NCBI GenBank assembly: GCA_958408685.1
Contig: CATYLC010000010.1
Coordinates: 1 to 64,000, forward strand
From: an uncultured Collinsella sp.
GTDB taxonomy: Bacteria > Actinomycetota > Coriobacteriia > Coriobacteriales > Coriobacteriaceae
Reading direction: 5' to 3'
Length of the DNA stretch: 64,000 nucleotides
Positions within the stretch are counted from its first letter, which is position 1, and each line of letters begins with the position of its first letter. The notes beneath the pieces were generated by a model. That model had not been told where the DNA came from and ran no database searches. It was given only the letters and a program-made list of their open reading frames with translations. Shown here piece by piece: positions 43,001 to 51,138 of the stretch. The position numbers and the translations under genes are program-made.

Positions 43001-43484
43001 GATCGGAAAGCGCCGCCACAAGGCTCGGGCTCGTGGGGACGGGCGCCGGGAAGGGAAAGTTGGGGTTGACCGCAGATGCGGTGGGCGCGGAGCGCGTGGG
43101 CTGCTTGGACTGTGCGGGCGGTACTGTAAACGTGCGGACCGGCGTGCGCAAACCCTCGACGGGCTCGGCGCCACTGGCATCCAGATACGCCAGCGCCGTG
43201 GCGATGGCGTGCTTGCACATGCCGGAATAGCGGAAGGCGGCGGGGCAATCGCAGTCGTAGTCGATAACCTCGTGCTCGTCCATGTCGAGCGCCACGTGCG
43301 TCTTGTACAGGTCGCCGCGCGAGCCGCGCACCGAGCCCTCGATGTTCACGTTTTTGGAGAAGCGCGAGCCGGAGTCCTCAAACGACAGCACGGCACCGTT
43401 GAGCATGAGCGAACGCCCCTTCATAAAGGTGCCGCTCAACGCCGCCTCTTTGCGAAGCGCCTGCACAAACGTCCCCTGTGCCAT
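40011..43484 (-). CDS. SWIM zinc finger / SNF2 family helicase
   Basis: DNA translocase of 1157 residues. An N-terminal SWIM zinc finger has Cys78-x-Cys80 and Cys90-x-His92. A middle domain (about 230-650) is unique to the bacterial SNF2 (HepA/RapA-like) group. The motor has Walker A DDMGLGKT near 715, DEAQ box VVLDEAQYIKN near 818 and helicase C terminal with DRAHRIGQ near 1095. Such proteins probably remodel RNA polymerase or DNA-bound complexes, but function is not proven. The ATG at 43484 follows GGAGGAAG by 4 nt. It starts 38 bp after the dnaE stop and probably shares its transcript. Confidence 0.92.
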   Translation of the reverse strand: MAQGTFVQALRKEAALSGTFMKGRSLMLNGAVLSFEDSGSRFSKNVNIEGSVRGSRGDLYKTHVALDMDEHEVIDYDCDCPAAFRYSGMCKHAIATALAYLDASGAEPVEGLRTPVRTFTVPPAQSKQPTRSAPTASAVNPNFPFPAPVPTSPSLVAALSDLSDARMDELAVMRRKLASTIDPDAPKAVLEPSLVPYYNPLFADRFNWALEFRIRSGSVSYVVKDIDGMADAYVRGGTFSYGKKLTFAHVPEAFDDVSTKLLDFIAMTVAYLGDITSPRSASYDFVRNGFVAERQLPVSEHSIVSVLDLLRGRTMSFEPAWSRGTTTHRAYEVAVEPSPQGEGEVPAKRPPLLAAKIAPAAGGSYDLRLPADTYCFVAGDAAYLVDTRRARRTDTAFAQHAAPFLSHLLPCRTPVHIAADQVGEFCRMALPILRDYTDLTAPAVLDAVAPEPSFAMAIGVDDGLVTCKITVAYGDWSADLFSLGAPGSPFEEQRPGVPPRDTLAEFRVMDTAALYFDFREGGLAFEERDDESLFHLLTEGLSALSELGEVMLSDRLRQISVRPAPKLSVRATVKSNLLDVELGASGLSAADLAIYLDSYKRHQTFARLTSGDIIRLDEGARAAFGLAEDLGVDAVDLLDGVSLPASSTLFVDSMLARTPALEADRDAAFRRTVERLDTLGKMDFTVPVSLKATLRGYQVDGYQWLGSLEHLGLGGILADDMGLGKTLQMIAHILARVEAGDTKPTLVVCPASLVYNWAAELERFAPSIDVCAIVGAKAQRRVQIAGVAEHNVVVTSYDLMRRDIDEYVEQDFARVVLDEAQYIKNPLTQVARAAKRLPAGVRFALTGTPIENRLSELWSIFDFLMPGLLGTRDSFAKRFESPVEHAEGDSAARLQALVSPFVLRRVKEDVVADLPEKIEDTVMAQLAGEQRKLYLANQDLIAQQVQHREAGEFKKDKLKVLAELTKLRQICCDPRLHYEDYKAGSAKLDTCMELVHGALDGGHRILLFSQFTGMLDIIGKRLSKEDIAFLKLTGASSKESRAKMVAQFQAGEVPVFLISLKAGGVGLNLTAADVVIHYDPWWNVAAQDQATDRAHRIGQQHTVTVYKLIAKDTIEERIMQMQESKRDLVNSVLGGDGISSALFTREDVLALLGGDGR

Positions 43485-43522
43485 CACTTCCTCCAATCTC
43501 GCGCGGACCAGCAAGGTCGCCC

Positions 43523-46500
43523 TTAGATCACCGTCACGCGACCCTGGTTACCCACGATGGCTTTTGCCTCTGCCAACAGCGGAATCGAGCGTGCGTTGAC
43601 CTTGGCCGGCACCTCGGCACGCAGCACACGCCCGTCCACCTGCTCGATAAAGATCTCCACGCGGTCGCCGCCCGGGTTGGCGGTAAGCACCGTGGCAAGA
43701 CGCGCCATATTGCCCTGACTAAAGCGGCTGTTGGGCACCATGACCTCAAACACCTTGGGCTTGTTGTTCTCCTCGTTGAGCTCCAGCGGCACGATCTCCT
43801 GCGCGATGATCTGGTCGCCGCGGTCCGAGCGCTCGAGCTTGCCCTTAATGCGCACAAACGCATCGGACAGCTGCGCGCCGGTCTCGGGATCGACCTCGCC
43901 GTACAGGTACCCCTCGGCCTCCTTGTAGGTCTTGGGGAACACCACGACCGTGGCCTCACCTTCCATGTCCTCGAGCTGCACGATGCCCATGGGGTCGCCG
44001 TTTTTGGTCACGCGCTTGGACACGCTCGAGACCATACCGGCCCACCACAGCGCCTTGCCCTCGGGAATCTCCTGGTTGATGGTACCGCCCGTGGGGTTCT
44101 GCACTTCGTAGCCGGTGTCGATCTGCGAGAACGAGAAGTCACGCGCCTTGGCTAGCGCATACTCAAACGGGCGCAGCGGGTGGTCCGAGACATAGATGCC
44201 CAGAACCTCCTTCTCCTGGCTCAACTTGAGGTGGCGGTCCCACTCTTGACCATCCGGATCGGGCACGCTCACCTCAAAGCCCGAGCCCTCAACATCACCA
44301 AACATATCGAAGAACGACGTCTGGCCGCTCGCACGATCTTTCTGGCGCTTTACCGCGGCATCGATGATGTTCTCGGGGTTGTTCTTGTCCACAAAATGCA
44401 TCATCTGGCGACGCGGATACCCCGTGGAGTCGAAGGCGCCTGCCTTGATGAGCGATTCGATCACGCGACGGTTTGCCTGGCTGGAGTCCACGCGCTCGAC
44501 AAAGTCGTGCAGCGTCTTAAACGGGCCGCCTGCCTCGCGCTCGGCGATAATCGCCTGCGCCACGCCGGTGCCCACGCCGCGGATGCCGGCCAGACCAAAG
44601 CGCACGCCCTCCTTGGTAGCCGTGAACTCGGTACCGGACTCGTTGACATCTGGCGACAGCACGGGGATGCCGTCGTGACGGCACGCCGAGACGTAGTGAA
44701 CGATCTTGTCGGTTTTGCCCGTATAGGACGTCAGAACGGCCGCCATGTACTCGTGCGGATAATGCGCCTTGAGCCACGCCGTCTGCATAACCAGGATGGC
44801 GTAGCCGGCGGAGTGCGACTTGTTAAAGGCGTAGGACGCGAACTCGAGAACATCGTCCCAAATCTTCTGGGCGACCTCGCGCGTGTAGTTGTTCTTGATA
44901 GCGCCGTTCATCCAGTGGTCGTAGGTGGTCTCGTCCGAGCCATCCTCCCAGTGGAGCACCGTCGACGTGAGCAGTTTGATCTTTTTCTTAGCCACGGGCT
45001 TACGGATACGCGAGTCTGATTCACCCTTGGAGAAGCCGCACATCTCGACGGAGATGAGCATAACCTGCTCCTGGTAGACCATGGTGCCGTAGGTTTCGCC
45101 CAGGATGTCGTCCAGGCGGTCGTCGTAGGAGACGGCCGGCTCCTTGCCGTTCATACGGTTGATGTAGGACGAGACCATGCCGGCGCCCAACGGGCCCGGG
45201 CGGTACAGGGCGATCAATGCCACGACGTGTTTGTACTCGGTGGGCTTCATGTTCTTGATCGTGGCCGTCATGCCGGCGGACTCGACCTGGAAGACGCCGG
45301 CGGTGTGGCCGGAGCCCATGAGCTTAAAGATCTCGGGATCGTCAAAGGGGATCTCTTCCTCTTTGATGTCGATGCCGAAGTTCTTTTTGATGTTGGCCTT
45401 GGCCTTGGAGATAACCGTCAGCGTGCGCAGGCCCAAGAAGTCCATCTTGAGCAGGCCCATGTCGGCAACGGTATGACCCTCGTACTGGGTAATCTCGACG
45501 CCGCCCTTGGTATCGAGCTTGGTGGGTACGTGCTCGTTGACGGGATCGCGGCAGATCAGAACGGCGCACGCGTGCACGCCCTCGCCACGGGTGAGGCCCT
45601 CGATCGAGAGCGCCGTGTCGATGATGCGGCGGGCGTCGTCATCCTTTTTATAGGCCTCGGCAAAGTCGGGGTTAAACAGATCCTCTTTGCCGGGTTGCTT
45701 TTCGAGCACCTGCTTGAGCTTGACCTTAGGGTCGCTCGAGACCATCTTGGACAGGCGCTGGCCCATGTAGACCGGATAGTCCAGCACGCGCGCGGCGTCG
45801 TTGATGGCCTGCTTGGCCTTAATGGTCGAGTAGGTGATGACGTGGGTGACCTTCTCGGGGCCGTAGAGCTGGCGAACGTGCTCCACGACCTCGAGGCGCC
45901 GCTCATCGTCGAAGTCCATATCGATATCGGGCATCTCGGTACGCTGCGGGGACAGGAACCTCTCGAACATCAGGCCGTTCTCGAGCGGGTCGAACGCGGT
46001 GATGTTCATGGCGTAGGCGACGATAGCGCCAGCGGCCGAGCCACGACCGGGGCCGACGCCGATGCCGTTGTCCTTGGCCCATTGCACGTACTCGGCAACG
46101 ATCAAAAAGTAGGCGGCAAAGCCCTTGTCGCAGATGACCTTGTATTCGTACTCAAAGCGCTCTTTGATGTTGACGCCACCGATCTCGCGCGTGGCCCAGT
46201 CGTCACCATAGTGCTGGCGCAGGCCCTTCTCGCACTCGCGGCGGAACTGGCTCTCGTGCGTCTCGCCGGGATCGAGCAACGGGAAGCGCGGCAGGATGAT
46301 GGAGTCCCAGTCGAGCTCGACGTAGCACTTGTCGGCGATCTCGATCGTGTTATCGCAGGCCTCGGGGCAATACGGGAACATCGCCCGCATCTCCTCCTCG
46401 GTCTTCATGTAAAACTCCGAGCCGGTCATGCGCATGCGGTTGGGGTCGTCAACCTTGGCGTTCATGCCGATGCACATGATGACGTCCTGCACGGGCGCGT

Positions 46501-47326
46501 CCTCGCGGCGCAGGTAGTGGAAGTCGTTGGTAGCGATGACCTTGACGCCCACCTGTTTGGCAATGTCGATGAGCGTGCGGTCCATCTGCTCGTCGGTCAG
46601 GCCGTTGTCGGTGGTGATGCCGTGTTCCTGGATCTCGATGTAGAAGTCGCCGGGCTCGAAGGTGTCACGGAAGGTCTCGGCCCACTTGATGGCGCCTTCC
46701 ATGTCGCCGCGGTCGATGTACTTGGGGATGATGCCCGCGATGCAGGCGCTCGTGCAGATCATGCCCTTGGCGTGGCGGCGCAGGTTGTCGAGCGTCACAC
46801 GCGGCTTGTAGTAAAAGCCCTGCACGGCGGCCTCGGAGACCGTCTGCATCAGGTTGACGTAGCCCTCCTGGTCCTTGGCCAGAAGGATCATGTGGTAGAG
46901 CTCGGGCTTGTGGTCGCGGGCGAGCGTCTCGTCCGGCGTAAAGTAGACCTCGCAGCCAAAGATGGGCTTGATGACCAGGGGCGGCTTGAGCTCGTCGATG
47001 TTGCCCTTCTCGTCCCACATGGCCATGTCCTTCACATACTGGGCATGCTCGCGCGGGTTTTCCTCGGGATCGGGCTCCACCAGCTCGTCGCGGCGGTCCT
47101 TTTCCAGGAAGGCCTTGTCGTGGCTCCAGGTTTTGTACTCGGGCGTGTTGTGGTTGACGGCGTCGCAGGCCAGCGCCAGGTCGGGCACGCCATACATGTA
47201 GCCGTGGTCGGTAATGGCCACGGCGGGCATGCCCAGCTCAACGGCACGGTTGACCATATCCTGGATACGGGTTGCGCCGTCGAGCATGGAGAAAACAGTG
47301 TGATTGTGCAGATGGACGAATGCCAT
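43523..47326 (-). CDS. dnaE: DNA polymerase III alpha subunit
   Basis: Replicative polymerase of 1267 residues. An intact N-terminal PHP domain (FVHLHNHTVFSMLDG, ITDHGYMYG) suggests proofreading as in other actinobacteria. The catalytic Asp pair is in PDIDMDFDDERR. HhH, OB (GGTINQEIPEG...KNGDPMGIVQLED) and tau-binding C-terminal domains follow. It is about 80-100 residues longer than many DnaE1 proteins, mostly by an insert near 65-105 (EKDRRDELVEPDPEENPRE). ATG at 47326 is preceded by GGAG. Preceded by the palindromic repeat at 47428 and by addA. Confidence 0.96.
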   Translation of the reverse strand: MAFVHLHNHTVFSMLDGATRIQDMVNRAVELGMPAVAITDHGYMYGVPDLALACDAVNHNTPEYKTWSHDKAFLEKDRRDELVEPDPEENPREHAQYVKDMAMWDEKGNIDELKPPLVIKPIFGCEVYFTPDETLARDHKPELYHMILLAKDQEGYVNLMQTVSEAAVQGFYYKPRVTLDNLRRHAKGMICTSACIAGIIPKYIDRGDMEGAIKWAETFRDTFEPGDFYIEIQEHGITTDNGLTDEQMDRTLIDIAKQVGVKVIATNDFHYLRREDAPVQDVIMCIGMNAKVDDPNRMRMTGSEFYMKTEEEMRAMFPYCPEACDNTIEIADKCYVELDWDSIILPRFPLLDPGETHESQFRRECEKGLRQHYGDDWATREIGGVNIKERFEYEYKVICDKGFAAYFLIVAEYVQWAKDNGIGVGPGRGSAAGAIVAYAMNITAFDPLENGLMFERFLSPQRTEMPDIDMDFDDERRLEVVEHVRQLYGPEKVTHVITYSTIKAKQAINDAARVLDYPVYMGQRLSKMVSSDPKVKLKQVLEKQPGKEDLFNPDFAEAYKKDDDARRIIDTALSIEGLTRGEGVHACAVLICRDPVNEHVPTKLDTKGGVEITQYEGHTVADMGLLKMDFLGLRTLTVISKAKANIKKNFGIDIKEEEIPFDDPEIFKLMGSGHTAGVFQVESAGMTATIKNMKPTEYKHVVALIALYRPGPLGAGMVSSYINRMNGKEPAVSYDDRLDDILGETYGTMVYQEQVMLISVEMCGFSKGESDSRIRKPVAKKKIKLLTSTVLHWEDGSDETTYDHWMNGAIKNNYTREVAQKIWDDVLEFASYAFNKSHSAGYAILVMQTAWLKAHYPHEYMAAVLTSYTGKTDKIVHYVSACRHDGIPVLSPDVNESGTEFTATKEGVRFGLAGIRGVGTGVAQAIIAEREAGGPFKTLHDFVERVDSSQANRRVIESLIKAGAFDSTGYPRRQMMHFVDKNNPENIIDAAVKRQKDRASGQTSFFDMFGDVEGSGFEVSVPDPDGQEWDRHLKLSQEKEVLGIYVSDHPLRPFEYALAKARDFSFSQIDTGYEVQNPTGGTINQEIPEGKALWWAGMVSSVSKRVTKNGDPMGIVQLEDMEGEATVVVFPKTYKEAEGYLYGEVDPETGAQLSDAFVRIKGKLERSDRGDQIIAQEIVPLELNEENNKPKVFEVMVPNSRFSQGNMARLATVLTANPGGDRVEIFIEQVDGRVLRAEVPAKVNARSIPLLAEAKAIVGNQGRVTVI

Positions 47327-47427
47327 GTGATGAGCTCCGATGCGGGTTCGTGTTCTGACTGAACGATTTTACCGCACGGCGCGGACGGCACCCGAACCTA
47401 GCCAAACCAACACGGCTCCTCTTGCAG

Positions 47428-47490
47428 TTGCGGTGAAATGCGGACTGTTTGGCGGCTTTTTTGGCCAAAACAGTCCGTATTCCACCGCAA
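47428..47490. repeat. Dispersed palindromic repeat, copy 1
   Basis: TTGCGGTGAAATGCGGACTG and onwards at 47428-47450 pairs with 47468-47490 (two imperfect pairs in 23). A second copy is at 58470-58532. Lies between the addA stop and the dnaE start, and may act as a transcription or RNA-stability hairpin. Confidence 0.7.
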
Positions 47491-47502
47491 GTTATCTGAG
47501 GG

Positions 47503-50500
47503 CTAGAGATTGTAGGTGACTACTTGAGGTTCGGCGGGTTCGACGAAGATGGCTGGATTCGTCTGCTCCACGCGAACGAACTTGACCGTCACCGCCTCAA
47601 CGCCCGCCTTGTGCAACACGTCGGCGTAGACGCGCGCCTGCAGGGCGTGCTTCTCGAGCAGCTGTTCCGGCGTCTCATCCGGCGTGCCACCCGTCTTGTA
47701 ATCAATGACCAGGGCGCGCGACGGATCGGCCGGGTCGGTGGCCAGTGCATCGATGGCGCCTTCGGCATATGCACCGTAGCGGGCGATGTCCTCGTCCTCG
47801 CAGCCCAGCGAAAAGAACGGCACCTCGGCGCGAACGCACGGCCACGCGAGCAGGTCGGCACGAACAGCCGACTTGAGCCAGCGGTTCAGGGCAACGTCGA
47901 AGCGTTCGCGCTGCTCCGGCGTCAGGCGCCACAGACGCGCCAGTGCATCGGCGCGCGCAGCGGGCAACGCGTCGGCACCCATCTCGATGAGCCACTGGCA
48001 GGCGGCGTGGAACGCCGAGCCCAGCGCCATGGGGTTGCCGGCGGGCTCAACGACGGCCACGTCCGCATCGGCCATCTCCGAGCCATCCGACTCTGCATCA
48101 TCGCCAGCCTCGTCCATGGGCACGTGCGCCTCGGCGGCACGGTCCTCGGACTCGGCATGCAGCGCCGCGGCAATTGACGAGTAGCTGTACGAATCGCGCT
48201 CCGGATACGGGCAGGTGCCCATGCGCACGCCCACCGCCTGGGGATACACGAGCTCAAACGCATCGGGCTCGGGGTCGGCAGGACCGGGAACGGCGGCGCG
48301 GGCATCTGCACCGGCACCCTCCGGCTCCGCATCGCCGCGGACAAGCCTGCCCTCGGCATCCAGCGAAGCGTTTGCCTCAAACGCCTGCTCGCCAAAGGTA
48401 AAGTCCGTGAGCGAAATGAGCTCGTAGTCGCCCGGCTGGGAGTTGTCGAACACCAGGCGGTCGCTATCGAGCTGCGGCGTGTCCAGAGCGTCGGTCGGCA
48501 AAATACGGCGCAGCACGTCGTAGGTCAGATCCGTCTCGACATCGAAGGTCGGCGCCGTCACCTTGCCACGGCTCACACCGGCATCCATCGCCAGAATGAC
48601 CAGCTCGCGTGCTCGCGTCATGGCGACATAGAGCAGGCGGGCCCGCTCCTCGAGCGAGAGCTGCAGGTCGTCGTTGCGCAGGCGAGCAAATGCCTCGGCG
48701 GGAGAACCCGTCGCACAAACGTCCTCCATGAGCTCCGGCGGCAGCCACAGCGACGTGCCCTTGCCCTTAAACGCATGCTCAAACTGCTTTTTGACGTCGT
48801 CGCCCTTCACAAAGGTTCCGTCGGCGAGCTTAACGCCGTCGAAGCGTGCCGGCAGTGCCACGACCTGCGCTCCGCCATCGACGCGACCCATCTGTGCCGC
48901 ACCCGAGGACTTACGCACGCCAAAGCACTCGGCGACCGCCACGACCGGATATTCCAGACCCTTGGAGGCATGCACCGTCATGATGCGTACCGCGCCGTCA
49001 CCCTCCTCGTTGAGCGCGCCCGGGGCCTCCTTGCCCGCCAAGAAGCGGTCGAAGGCCAGCGCGATGGAACGCGGCGAGTTGCCGAACTCGGCCTCAGCCT
49101 CAGCCACGGCGTCGAGCGCCTTGAGCACGTTGGCGGCAATGGCCTTGCCCTCGGGGCCGCGCTGCGCCAGGCGCACAAACCAGCCGGAGGCGTTGACCAC
49201 GTCGCGCGCGATGGCGGCGAACGAATCGCGGCCCGCGCGACGAAGCGCATACCGCAGCACCTCGCGGGCGCGCTTCACAAGCGGCAAGTCTTGCAAACCC
49301 GGCACGTCGGAATCGCTCATGATGCCCATGTCGATATTCCGGCGCGAGGTCTCCCCTGTCTCGCTATCGAGCTTGGTCGCCAGCGCCAGGAACTCCTGAG
49401 CGCCGAGCGCAAACATCGGCGAGGCGAGCAGCGGCATAAGGCCCCGCGCCGTATCGGCCGGATTGGCGAGCGCACAAACCAGGGCGCGCACCGTCTGCAC
49501 CTCGGCTGCTTGGGCAAAGACCGAGCCGCCCGCGATGACGCAGTCGAGCCCCTGATCGCGGAAGGCCTGGGCGTAGACGTCGGCGTTGGTCATGCGGCCC
49601 AGCAGCAGTACCATGCCGCCCTGGGGCTGGCCGGCATCGGCAAGCGCGCGGAAGCGCTCGGCGATCGCACGGGCCTTGGCCTGTGTGCGCTCCTGCATAC
49701 TACCGCCGGCAACAAAGAGGGCCTGGCGGCGCGAGGCGTCCGCCACCAGCGTGTCCTTGCGGCCGTCGCTCGCCTCAAGATCCAAAAAGCCCTGCATCAG
49801 GCCGCCGTCATCGCCGTCGAAGACGCGCGCCACGTAACGCAGCACCTCGTCATGGCTGCGGAAGTTGCGCACGAGTTTAACGAGTTCGCCGGCAGGGGCA
49901 TCGGCCACGGCAGTCGCCTCGGACGCGGCAGACGAGCCCACCTTGCGCTCCTGGCGGCGAAACACCTCGACCTCGGCGCCACGGAAGCGGTAGATCGACT
50001 GCTGCGCATCGCCCACGGTGCACAGCGCGCGCTCCCCCGCGCCCGTCAGATAGCGAATCAAATCGACCTGCATCTGATCGGTATCCTGGAACTCATCGAT
50101 CATGACCATCTTAAAGCGGCCCTCGTACGCAGCACGGATGGCTGGGTAATCGCGCAGGGCCTCGTAGGCCATACGCAGCAGGTCGTTATTATCGAGGGCG
50201 GACTGGGCAGCCTTCAATGCGCGATACTCGGCCTCGACGGAACGGGCCAGGCCCACCAGCGCATCGAGCGCCGGGCCACCGCAGGCAAGCACGATATTGA
50301 TAAACGCATCGGCGGCCTCGGCCTTGAGCAGCTCGACCTGCTCCTTGGGGAATGCCTTGCTCGCGCGCGGCATGGTGCACGACATCATGAGTCGCGCCGC
50401 ATCCTCCATGGTTTTGCCACTCGCCTCAAACGCGTCGATGGCATCGAGCGCCGTCTGCGCCTTCTCGGTCGCGGCCTTGCTTGCGCCTAGCGCCGCGCGA

Positions 50501-51135
50501 TAGGCATCGGCGAGTGCCGAGGTATCGGCCTGGCCGCGCGCCACGCGCGCGTCGTCCATACCGCCCGGCAACTGGCTCGACAGCTCCAGCAGGTCGCGCA
50601 CCAGACCCTTGATGGTCGTACCGCCGCCAAAGGAACCGCCCTCGCCCGCCATGGGATACCAGGCATAGAGGGCCTTGAGCGATGCCGCGAGCTCGGGGGC
50701 GGCATCGGGTGCCGTCGCGCGACCCAGCACATGCTCAACAGCCTGGTCCATGAGCTCGTCGGTATCGGTGAGCACCGTGAACTCGGGGTCGATGCCCAGC
50801 TCCAGCGCGTGCGCGCGCAGGATACGCGAGCACATGCCGTGAATGGTCGAGATCCACGCGTCGTCGACGGTCAGTGCTTCCTCGTCCATGCCCTCGTCGA
50901 TAAGCGCACGGCGCACGCGGTCGCGAATCTCGGCCGCGGCATCTTTGGTAAAGGTAATGGCGAGCACCTGGTCCAGATGCTCAACGAACGGACCGGATTC
51001 GGGCGAGAGCGCATAGACGATGCGGCGCGTGAGGGTAAAGGTCTTACCCGAACCGGCGCCCGCCGAGACAAACAGCGGGCGGTCGAGCGTTTTGACAATC
51101 TGCAGCTGTTGCGGCATCAAAGTCGAAAGATCCAT
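47503..51135 (-). CDS. addA: Helicase-nuclease subunit AddA
   Basis: UvrD/RecB-type ATPase of 1210 residues that with AddB resects double-strand breaks. Walker A SAGAGSGKT at residues 24-32; other helicase motifs are DEFQDTD, VGDAQQSIYRFRGA and the C-terminal VMTVHASKGLEYPVV-like MTVHASKGLEYPVV. The C-terminal nuclease has EGAIDAL...VIDYKTGG with Asp, Asp and Lys. It begins 3 bp after the addB stop, so the two form an operon. Confidence 0.92.
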   Translation of the reverse strand: MDLSTLMPQQLQIVKTLDRPLFVSAGAGSGKTFTLTRRIVYALSPESGPFVEHLDQVLAITFTKDAAAEIRDRVRRALIDEGMDEEALTVDDAWISTIHGMCSRILRAHALELGIDPEFTVLTDTDELMDQAVEHVLGRATAPDAAPELAASLKALYAWYPMAGEGGSFGGGTTIKGLVRDLLELSSQLPGGMDDARVARGQADTSALADAYRAALGASKAATEKAQTALDAIDAFEASGKTMEDAARLMMSCTMPRASKAFPKEQVELLKAEAADAFINIVLACGGPALDALVGLARSVEAEYRALKAAQSALDNNDLLRMAYEALRDYPAIRAAYEGRFKMVMIDEFQDTDQMQVDLIRYLTGAGERALCTVGDAQQSIYRFRGAEVEVFRRQERKVGSSAASEATAVADAPAGELVKLVRNFRSHDEVLRYVARVFDGDDGGLMQGFLDLEASDGRKDTLVADASRRQALFVAGGSMQERTQAKARAIAERFRALADAGQPQGGMVLLLGRMTNADVYAQAFRDQGLDCVIAGGSVFAQAAEVQTVRALVCALANPADTARGLMPLLASPMFALGAQEFLALATKLDSETGETSRRNIDMGIMSDSDVPGLQDLPLVKRAREVLRYALRRAGRDSFAAIARDVVNASGWFVRLAQRGPEGKAIAANVLKALDAVAEAEAEFGNSPRSIALAFDRFLAGKEAPGALNEEGDGAVRIMTVHASKGLEYPVVAVAECFGVRKSSGAAQMGRVDGGAQVVALPARFDGVKLADGTFVKGDDVKKQFEHAFKGKGTSLWLPPELMEDVCATGSPAEAFARLRNDDLQLSLEERARLLYVAMTRARELVILAMDAGVSRGKVTAPTFDVETDLTYDVLRRILPTDALDTPQLDSDRLVFDNSQPGDYELISLTDFTFGEQAFEANASLDAEGRLVRGDAEPEGAGADARAAVPGPADPEPDAFELVYPQAVGVRMGTCPYPERDSYSYSSIAAALHAESEDRAAEAHVPMDEAGDDAESDGSEMADADVAVVEPAGNPMALGSAFHAACQWLIEMGADALPAARADALARLWRLTPEQRERFDVALNRWLKSAVRADLLAWPCVRAEVPFFSLGCEDEDIARYGAYAEGAIDALATDPADPSRALVIDYKTGGTPDETPEQLLEKHALQARVYADVLHKAGVEAVTVKFVRVEQTNPAIFVEPAEPQVVTYNL

Positions 51136-51138
51136 GGT

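Noticed and set aside
45227..47362. Plus-strand frame of 711 codons opposite dnaE
   Set aside because: Shadow of dnaE with a Leu/Gly/Val/Asp-biased translation; the minus strand carries the polymerase motifs.
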